Source: Aquiluna sp. | Lineage (GTDB): Bacteria; Actinomycetota; Actinomycetes; Actinomycetales; Microbacteriaceae | Direction: 5' to 3' | NCBI GenBank assembly: GCA_016780945.1 | Contig: JADHKY010000028.1 | Coordinates: forward strand, 1 to 11,874 | DNA length: 11,874 nt | Shown: positions 6,156 to 11,874 of the stretch, one piece after another | Numbering within the stretch: the stretch's first letter is position 1 | Layout: the number at the start of each line of letters is the position of its first letter | The notes under the pieces: model-generated | Told to the model about the DNA's origin: nothing | What the model saw: the letters and a program-made list of their open reading frames with translations, nothing else | The model's database searches: none | Position numbers and translations under genes: made by a program

Positions 6156-7465
6156 ACCTTGTCGCGCCAGTCACCCTCTTCATCGTCATCTGCAACAACT
6201 ATGAGTCCCGTTGGCACCGGCTCAATGAGGTTTAGGTCCTCGGTCAAGGTTGTGGTTCCGAGGTAGGTGGCCTCGTCCCTACGCTTTGAGAGCACATCCG
6301 AGACATAGCTCCTGACAGCCTCGACCAGCGGCACATCCGTGCCCTTGTCTTCCGACACATACCAGCGGTGCTCTAACACCTCATGAAAAAGCTCCGCGGG
6401 TTCGAGCCGGCCGGTGAACTCACTCGGTATTGAGCCAATTACGGGCTCGTAGATATTAGAGAGCCACTCGTGAGCCATCACTTCCTCGTCGGCGCCGGGC
6501 CTGGCGTTTGCGAGCTTGTATTGATCGATGTCATTTAGCAGTCTTCTTGCCTGGTTTTCCTCGACGTCGAGACCTGTTAGTAGTAGCAGCCTTCTGGCGT
6601 GGTGACCTGCGTCAACAACCTTTGGCTGGATTTTGACGGTGTGGCCCTCATCGTCTTTGACAATGGAGAGCTCCTCAATATCGAAGCCGAGCTCATTGAG
6701 TCTCTTGACTCGCTTGGAGATTCTCCAGCGCTCTGCCTCATCAAATACTTCCGTGGCGGTGAGCTCTTTCCAGAGCTCGTGGTATTTGTCGACAATGCGC
6801 TGGCTCACCGAATTCGGGTCTATATCTTGAGCCTTGCCTGAGGCCAAGAGGTCCATAAGCTCCCCGGCGATGTTTACTCTTGCGATCTCCAGGTCGTTCT
6901 CTCTCTGGCCATTGGAAAGCCTGCCCTCAAAAAGCTGCCCAGTCTCTGCATCCACTAGGTAGGCCGCAAAGCGTCCCGCATCGCGTCTAAACAGAGTGTT
7001 CGAGAGTGAGACATCGCCCCAGAAGAAACCGGCTAGATGCAGCCGCACAAGCAGCAGCGCGAGAGCGTCCACCAGCCTGTTTGCCGTCTGGTCTCTGAGG
7101 CCCTGCGACCACATCGCACGATAGGGGAGAGAAAACTTGAGGTGCCTGGTGATAAGCACCGCAGGAAGCTCGTTGCCAGCTTCGTCCTTGCGATTAGAGA
7201 TGATCGCAAAAGGCTCAACGCAGGGAACGTCTACTTTTTCTAGTTTCTTGAGAACCTCATACTCGCGCTTGGCCAGATCGAGCAGCGTCTCCTTGATAGC
7301 GATCACGTGATCGCCGAGGTGAGCGAAGCGAACGGTGTGGCGGGAAAGGCCCTTTGGCAAGGCTGCAATCGTCTCTTGGGGCCACGCCTCTAAAGGCAAA
7401 TGCCACGGCAGATCCAGAAGTGCTGGCTCTGCCGTGGCAGCCGTAATACTGAGGCTGGAGGGCAT
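6152..7465 (-). CDS. DUF4032 protein with kinase-like catalytic residues
   Basis: Cytoplasmic protein of 437 residues; substrate and role unknown. The N-terminal half looks like a small-molecule or protein kinase fold. It shows HVIAIKE (K58, like the VAIK lysine), REYEVLKKL (E68, like the helix-C glutamate), a catalytic loop LHLAGFFWGDVSLSNTLF (D151, N156) and YLVDAETGQL (D172, in the DFG position). The C-terminal half (about 215-400) matches my memory of the actinobacterial DUF4032 domain (for example RLLLLTGLDVEENQARRLLNDI, HEWLSNIYEPVI, HRWYVSEDKGTDV). No signal peptide or membrane segment is seen. ATG at 7465 lies 3 bases after the ATPase gene stop, so the two are co-transcribed. The tail is acidic (DDDEEGDW). 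The stop overlaps that of rlmB by 4 bases. Confidence 0.85.
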   Translation of the reverse strand: MPSSLSITAATAEPALLDLPWHLPLEAWPQETIAALPKGLSRHTVRFAHLGDHVIAIKETLLDLAKREYEVLKKLEKVDVPCVEPFAIISNRKDEAGNELPAVLITRHLKFSLPYRAMWSQGLRDQTANRLVDALALLLVRLHLAGFFWGDVSLSNTLFRRDAGRFAAYLVDAETGQLFEGRLSNGQRENDLEIARVNIAGELMDLLASGKAQDIDPNSVSQRIVDKYHELWKELTATEVFDEAERWRISKRVKRLNELGFDIEELSIVKDDEGHTVKIQPKVVDAGHHARRLLLLTGLDVEENQARRLLNDIDQYKLANARPGADEEVMAHEWLSNIYEPVIGSIPSEFTGRLEPAELFHEVLEHRWYVSEDKGTDVPLVEAVRSYVSDVLSKRRDEATYLGTTTLTEDLNLIEPVPTGLIVVADDDEEGDWRDKV

Positions 7466-7468
7466 CTA

Positions 7469-8542
<1,074 letters not shown>

Positions 8543-8555
8543 TTCTACTCCTTCA

Positions 8556-8573
8556 CCGGCAGGTACGTGCCGG
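8556..8573. repeat. 18-bp near-perfect palindrome in the ATPase gene leader
   Basis: CCGGCAGGTACGTGCCGG is symmetrical except for one base pair (arms CCGGCA/TGCCGG around GGTACG, itself almost palindromic). On the minus strand it ends one base before the GAAGGAG ribosome site of the ATPase gene. It could be an operator for a LacI- or GntR-like sugar repressor, or a leader hairpin affecting ribosome access. No regulator gene is nearby. Confidence 0.6.
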
Positions 8574-8592
8574 ACGATCCTTCGTGATGAGT

Positions 8593-8606
8593 GCCTCGTT
8601 TGAGGC
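8593..8606. repeat. Small inverted repeat, leader of the ATPase gene
   Basis: GCCTC-GTTT-GAGGC gives a 5-bp stem with a 4-base loop, 20 bases upstream of the larger palindrome. It is short enough to be chance. No T-run follows on either strand, so it is not called a terminator. Confidence 0.3.
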
Positions 8607-8623
8607 TTCATAAGTATGGCATC

Positions 8624-8653
8624 TTCAACCTAGAATGGGGGTCGGTTTATCTA
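8624..8653 (+). promoter_or_regulatory. Weak candidate promoter of the DsbA-like gene
   Basis: TTCAAC (8624-8629) and TATCTA (8648-8653) are separated by 18 bases, and the -10 ends 23 bases before the TTG start. Both hexamers deviate from consensus, so this is only a candidate. Confidence 0.25.
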
Positions 8654-8676
8654 ACTGAGATGAAAAGGAATCCACC

Positions 8677-9522
8677 TTGACAAGTCCCAAGCCATCTAGG
8701 TCCGAGCAGCGCGAGGCAGCAAGAAACAAAGCTCGTGAGCTGAGAGAGCAAAGCGCCAAGAAGGAAAAGCGCAACAAGCTCGTTATTCAAATTTCGGTTG
8801 TGCTGGTGGCATTGGGCATCGTCGGCGGCGTCGCAGGAGTTATCGCGATTGAGGCTGCCAACCGGGCCGATGCTCCGGTTGTGAACGAGGTTCCAAACAA
8901 CCTGACGGAACTGGGCGGCATCAAGATCGGAGTTGGACTCCAGGCTTTTACCGACACCAAGACCCCTACCGCTGATGCGGCTGGAGATGTTCCAGAGATC
9001 GTCGTCTATGTTGACTACCAGTGCCCAATTTGTCAGGCCTTCGATGTTCCAAACACGGCACAGATTCGCTCTTGGGTTGACACCGGTGCGGCAACCGTTG
9101 AGATCAGGCCCATTTCATTTCTTGATAGGGCCTCTCTAAACCAGTACTCCTCAAGGGTGGCAAATGCTGCATTCTGTGTAGCTAATTTTGAGCCGGACGC
9201 TTTCTACGACTTCCACGAGACCATGATGTTCAACCAGACCAGTGAGGGTGGAGATGGTCACGACGACAACGCTCTGTTCGCATTCGCTGAAGAAGCTGGA
9301 GCCGGCACCGAGGAAATCAAGGGCTGCATCCAGGCAAAGAGCTTCGGAGACTATGTCGCCCAGCACACTCAAAATGTTTTGAATGACCCACAGGATGGCG
9401 TGAGCGTCACTGGCACTCCGACAATCTTGGTGAATGGACTGCAGTACACCTGGGCAACTGGCGAAGAGCTGGTTTCAGCAGAGCGCTTTGCCCAGTTTGT
9501 TCAGGTTGCGACAGCTCAGTAA
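8677..9522 (+). CDS. Membrane-anchored DsbA-like thiol oxidoreductase
   Basis: Predicted extracytoplasmic disulfide oxidoreductase of 281 residues with an N-terminal anchor. Residues 1-34 are highly charged (cytoplasmic), 35-60 form one hydrophobic membrane segment, and a linker leads to the thioredoxin fold. The active site is YQCPICQAF (C116, C119); the cis-proline loop is GTPT (P248). Two further cysteines, C167 (AFCVANF) and C217 (IKGCIQ), lie in the inserted helical domain and could form a structural disulfide. Family members in actinobacteria (M. tuberculosis Rv2969c type) help fold exported proteins and are re-oxidised by a VKOR protein; no VKOR gene lies in this window. The TTG start is supported by AAGGAA (8665-8670), 6 bases upstream. 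It is divergent from the ABC ATPase gene. Confidence 0.9.
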   Translation: MTSPKPSRSEQREAARNKARELREQSAKKEKRNKLVIQISVVLVALGIVGGVAGVIAIEAANRADAPVVNEVPNNLTELGGIKIGVGLQAFTDTKTPTADAAGDVPEIVVYVDYQCPICQAFDVPNTAQIRSWVDTGAATVEIRPISFLDRASLNQYSSRVANAAFCVANFEPDAFYDFHETMMFNQTSEGGDGHDDNALFAFAEEAGAGTEEIKGCIQAKSFGDYVAQHTQNVLNDPQDGVSVTGTPTILVNGLQYTWATGEELVSAERFAQFVQVATAQ

Positions 9523-9702
9523 CGAGCTGACAAGTTCGAGCGTTTGCTTGAGATCCATAACAATCTCGTTCCCGCGCTCTTTCATGACGCCGTTGAGCCT
9601 AATTGCCTCTCGAGTCAATGGTAATCAGAGGAGCACAAACCAGAATCCCATCTAATCGGGAAAGCCAAAGGCTACTCATGAGGATGGAGCAGTTCGTGGT
9701 AC
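9523..9702. other. Intergenic gap without a convincing gene
   Basis: 180 bases between the convergent DsbA-like gene and the cysteine-synthase-family gene. I see no strong hairpin followed by a T-run, no tRNA and no coding frame with a ribosome site. A minus-strand frame of 47 codons (9475-9618) reads into the DsbA-like gene and is not recognisable. Confidence 0.5.
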
Positions 9703-10626
9703 TCACCGGCTGCTGAAGGGCACTCCACCGAAATATTTCATGCCGTTGTCACAGGCTATTGTCACGACGCGTTTACCTGGGCCAAGCTCGGAGGCAATCT
9801 CAAGAGCGGCTGCCACATTCAAACCGGTCGAAGAGCCCGCCAGTATCCCCTCTTCCCTGGCTAGCCTTCTGCATGTCTCGAAAGCTAACTCTTGATCTAG
9901 GGCTCTTGACTCGTCAATGAGGTTCATATCCAGGAAAGGCGGAACGAAACCCAGAGCCACGCCATCGATTTTGTGCCCACCCCCGTGTCCGCGAGTAAGA
10001 CGGGGTGATTGCTCAGGTTCCAGAGCGATAACTTTAGGCTTTGCACCTGCGGCGAACAGGCCATCTCGGCTCCCCATTAGTGACCCACCGGTTCCCACTG
10101 CCGCGCAGTAAACGTCTATCTCGGGACCAATTTCAGACACAATCTCACTACCGATTCCCTTGTAGCTTGGTCGCACATCGGGGGACGCAAACTGGTCGAA
10201 GTAGTGAACTTGCTCCTCTTCGACCATGCGCATTGTGGTGATTCTTAGCTCCTCAAATAGTTCTGGGGTCAGCCTTGAGTCCTCAGACTCAACAAGAACC
10301 AACTCTGCCCCGAAAGCCCGCATTGATTCGAGCTTGTTTTGAGCAAATGCGTTTGATGTGACTGCAGTGAACTTCAGACCTAAAATGCTGGACGCAAAAG
10401 CCAGGGAAGTGCCCGTGCTTCCTCCGGTGTACTCACAGATTCGGTCACCCTCTTTGAGCTCTCCCCGCGCTATCTTGGCCGCCAGGACTCCAGCGACCAT
10501 GCGGTCTTTGTACGACCCCGTGGGATTGTTCCCCTCGTACTTGACCCACACTTCCGCTTGATCCTTTGAGGTCATTCTTTTCAGCTGCACAAGCGGGCTT
10601 TGTCCGATCGAGCTAAGAAATTGCAA
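9703..10626 (-). CDS. PLP-dependent cysteine-synthase-family enzyme
   Basis: Fold-type II PLP enzyme of 307 residues, normal for O-acetylserine sulfhydrylases. It begins FLSSIGQSPLVQL, typical of CysK/CysM. K40 in NNPTGSYKDRM should form the Schiff base. The substrate loop is TGGSTGTS (68-73 core), the phosphate-binding loop is VGTGGSLMG (178-182 core), and GSSTGLNVAAAL and ACDNGMKYFGG close the active site. The GSYKDR (not GSVKDR) and HKIDGVALGFVPP features place it nearer a broad cysteine synthase-like group than classical CysK, so the substrate could be O-acetylserine, cystathionine or another beta-substituted amino acid. TTG at 10626 is preferred: GAGAGG lies 6 bases upstream, whereas a TTG at 10689 would add 21 residues with no family resemblance. 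No other sulfur gene is adjacent. Confidence 0.85.
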   Translation of the reverse strand: MQFLSSIGQSPLVQLKRMTSKDQAEVWVKYEGNNPTGSYKDRMVAGVLAAKIARGELKEGDRICEYTGGSTGTSLAFASSILGLKFTAVTSNAFAQNKLESMRAFGAELVLVESEDSRLTPELFEELRITTMRMVEEEQVHYFDQFASPDVRPSYKGIGSEIVSEIGPEIDVYCAAVGTGGSLMGSRDGLFAAGAKPKVIALEPEQSPRLTRGHGGGHKIDGVALGFVPPFLDMNLIDESRALDQELAFETCRRLAREEGILAGSSTGLNVAAALEIASELGPGKRVVTIACDNGMKYFGGVPFSSR

Positions 10627-10632
10627 GGCGAC

Positions 10633-10638
10633 CCTCTC
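10633..10638 (-). promoter_or_regulatory. Ribosome binding site deciding the start of the cysteine-synthase-family gene
   Basis: GAGAGG on the minus strand lies 6 bases before TTG (10626-10624). It supports a 307-residue protein that begins at the family's usual N-terminus. Confidence 0.6.
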
Positions 10639-10780
10639 GACTGTGAATTTCACGCTCCACGTTACCTGCGAGTGGCGAATTGTGCCCAACCGTCAAAGGG
10701 AAGGAAAACCTGGTTGAAGTTGCCGGTTTGCAGAGAAATCTGCCTCTATTTCCACCAAACGACTAGGATTTATGCCGCCA

Positions 10781-10853
10781 GCCGACTTGGCGCAATTGGT
10801 AGCGCACCGCTCTTGTAAAGCGGGGGTTACGGGTTCGAGTCCCGTAGTCGGCT
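10781..10853 (+). tRNA. tRNA-Thr (anticodon TGT)
   Basis: The 73-base gene folds into a full cloverleaf. The acceptor is GCCGACT (10781-10787) with AGTCGGC (10846-10852) and discriminator T. The D arm is GCGC/GCGC with an AATTGGTA loop. The anticodon stem CCGCT/AGCGG carries loop CTTGTAA, placing TGT at 10814-10816, which reads the threonine codon ACA. The T arm is ACGGG-TTCGAGT-CCCGT. The 3' CCA is not encoded. G1-C72 and C2-G71, known threonine identity pairs, are present. TAGGAT at 10764-10769 is a possible -10, without a convincing -35. Confidence 0.97.
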
Positions 10854-10878
10854 CTCTTAGGAAGCTTGTTTCCCCGCT

Positions 10879-10896
10879 ACGGGTTGTCTAACCCGT
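10879..10896. repeat. 7-bp hairpin between tRNA-Thr and the photolyase-family start codon
   Basis: ACGGGTT (10879-10885), loop GTCT and AACCCGT (10890-10896) pair perfectly. The 3' arm includes the first two bases of the GTG start of the photolyase-family gene. No T-run follows (GAAGCAAATAG), so it is a poor intrinsic terminator for the tRNA. The run TACGGGTT also occurs in the tRNA T arm (10828-10835). Confidence 0.6.
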
Positions 10897-11874
10897 GAAG
10901 CAAATAGATATCAGTCGCAAGCCAATTGAGCTCATTGAAAAAGAGTTCTCCGGCCTACATTCCGGTAACCCCGGATTGAGCAGCATTCCAGGTGGACAGA
11001 GTGCGGCTGACAAGGCTCTCAGAGATTTAGACATCAGTGGCTACGCCGCAAATAGGTCTGAGGTTTTACCCAAAAGCGCGCGTGGAGCCACCGTGCTATC
11101 GCCATATATTCGTCACAACCTGATTACTCTCAAACAGGCCTTTGACAGGGTCTCCAGCTCCCCATACAAGGATCGAGAGAAGTTTCGGGATGAGCTTTAT
11201 TGGCAGGAGTATGCAAGGCACCTCTACGCCAGGGTGGGAACAGAACTATTTCAGAACCTCAGGTTTGAAGCGGATTGGAAAACGGCAGGGGATGGCTGGA
11301 ACAGGGAGATGGCCTGCGTTGATGAGGTCGTTGCAGAGCTTGAACAGGATGGTTGGCTGGTAAACCAGACAAGAATGTGGCTGGCCTCGCACTGGACGGT
11401 GAGAAATGGGGTCGGCTGGCTAAGCGGTCAAGAGCGCATGCACCGCGAACTAATTGACGGCTCGAGAGCCGCTAACCTGCTCGGCTGGCAGTGGACGGTC
11501 GGAGCGGGAACCGGAAAGCCCTACGGCTTTGCGCGCTGGCAGGTCGAAAAGCGCGCTCCCGGAATTTGCTCCGGCTGCAAACTAAAAAACGCTTGCCCCA
11601 TTCAGGAGTTTCCAGCCGAGACCTCGCCGAGGCAGCTCGAGTCGAACCCGCTTCTCAATCGTGACCCGGACCCAAGGAGAACCGCGGGACCTTTAGTCCC
11701 GGTTGAGCTTAGAGAGCCTGAGGTGGTGCTGATCACGATTGACTCGATGGGTGATGCCGATCCAGCACTAAGAGCAAACCCCGAGTTACCGGTCGCATTC
11801 GTTTTCAACGAGCAGGCACTGAGGAAGCTTCAACTGAGCGCGAGGAGAATTGGTTTCTATCTGCAGACCCTGGC
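10895..11874 (+). CDS. Photolyase/cryptochrome-family flavoprotein with reversed domain order (3' end outside window)
   Basis: Probable light-dependent DNA-repair photolyase or blue-light cryptochrome; 326 complete codons are visible. GTG at 10895 is the start because an in-frame TAA lies just upstream (10889-10891); no ribosome site is seen. Residues about 33-240 resemble the FAD-binding helical domain: GGQSAADKAL, TVLSPYIRHNLITL, ELYWQEYARHL, QDGWLVNQTRMWLASHW, LIDGSRAANLLGWQW. N194 aligns with the flavin-contacting N378 of E. coli photolyase, and W175 and W198 with W359 and W382 of its tryptophan chain. C141 (MACVDEV), C225, C228 and C234 (CSGCKLKNACP) resemble the four [4Fe-4S] ligands of FeS-type bacterial photolyases such as PhrB. 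After a linker, residues about 276-326 look like the alpha/beta photolyase domain normally found first: VVLITIDSMGDADPAL, PVAFVFNEQAL, LSARRIGFYLQTL. Repair specificity cannot be read from this. Confidence 0.82.
   Translation, partial: MKQIDISRKPIELIEKEFSGLHSGNPGLSSIPGGQSAADKALRDLDISGYAANRSEVLPKSARGATVLSPYIRHNLITLKQAFDRVSSSPYKDREKFRDELYWQEYARHLYARVGTELFQNLRFEADWKTAGDGWNREMACVDEVVAELEQDGWLVNQTRMWLASHWTVRNGVGWLSGQERMHRELIDGSRAANLLGWQWTVGAGTGKPYGFARWQVEKRAPGICSGCKLKNACPIQEFPAETSPRQLESNPLLNRDPDPRRTAGPLVPVELREPEVVLITIDSMGDADPALRANPELPVAFVFNEQALRKLQLSARRIGFYLQTL

Noticed and set aside
8543..8611. Upstream start for the ABC ATPase adding 23 residues
   Set aside because: The extension is atypical for the family and would cover the palindrome and the GAAGGAG site that serves ATG at 8542.
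9475..9618. 47-codon minus-strand frame from a TTG, containing MKERGNEIVMDLKQTLELV
   Set aside because: It has no ribosome site, runs 48 bases into the DsbA-like gene and matches nothing I recognise. It could be a gene remnant, but the evidence is too thin.
10627..10689. Upstream TTG start for the cysteine-synthase-family gene
   Set aside because: The 21 extra residues do not resemble the family, and GAGAGG serves the later TTG at 10626.
10730..10743. GCAGA-GAAA-TCTGC hairpin upstream of tRNA-Thr
   Set aside because: It has only a 5-bp stem, no T-run on either strand and no fit to a known riboswitch; it may be chance.
11602..11808. 68-codon minus-strand frame near the right end
   Set aside because: It is opposite the linker and alpha/beta part of the photolyase-family gene, whose frame is continuous to the window edge.
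9523..11874. A genomic island or phage insertion at tRNA-Thr
   Set aside because: There is no integrase or transposase, and the tRNA 3' end is not duplicated in the window; the 8-base TACGGGTT match is too short to be an attachment site.

Overview
The window looks like a piece of a small, streamlined actinobacterial chromosome, most probably from Microbacteriaceae (the freshwater/marine Luna type: Rhodoluna, Aquiluna and relatives). The evidence is gene order and protein character. There is a SenX3-RegX3 pair, CarD, an IspD-IspF fusion, CysS, RlmB with a long basic N-terminus, a DUF4032 protein next to a UgpC/MsmK-type ATPase, and a DsbA-like anchored thioredoxin. By eye the base composition is moderate (roughly mid-50s % GC), low for the phylum. 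Genes are packed with 1-4 base overlaps, and four of the ten genes with a visible start appear to use TTG or GTG. The species call is inference.

Left block (1-6155): the 3' part of senX3 runs into regX3 through a 1-base overlap (phosphate two-component system). Convergent to it is a small lipoprotein gene, read here as the LpqE counterpart. A 29-bp inverted repeat sits in the shared promoter region between the lipoprotein gene and carD. From carD a tight plus-strand operon runs carD, ispDF, cysS, rlmB: transcription-initiation control, the MEP isoprenoid pathway, cysteinyl-tRNA charging and 23S rRNA methylation.

Middle block (6152-9522): on the minus strand, a UgpC/MsmK-type sugar-importer ATPase is followed after 3 bases by a DUF4032 protein with a complete set of protein-kinase-like catalytic residues. 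The 4-base overlap with rlmB leaves no room for a conventional intergenic terminator. Upstream of the ATPase, in a divergent promoter region, is an almost perfect 18-bp palindrome. The plus-strand gene on the other side encodes a membrane-anchored extracytoplasmic DsbA-like protein.

Right block (9523-11874): about 180 bases with no convincing gene, then a minus-strand PLP-dependent cysteine-synthase-family enzyme, a tRNA-Thr(TGT), and a plus-strand flavoprotein of the photolyase/cryptochrome family that runs off the window. This last gene is the most unusual item. The FAD-binding helical domain comes first and a sequence resembling the normally N-terminal alpha/beta photolyase domain follows it, so the domain order is reversed. 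The FAD domain also carries four cysteines whose spacing resembles the [4Fe-4S] ligands of the bacterial FeS-type photolyases. No stretch longer than 300 bases lacks a gene. No CRISPR array, transposase or integrase was seen.
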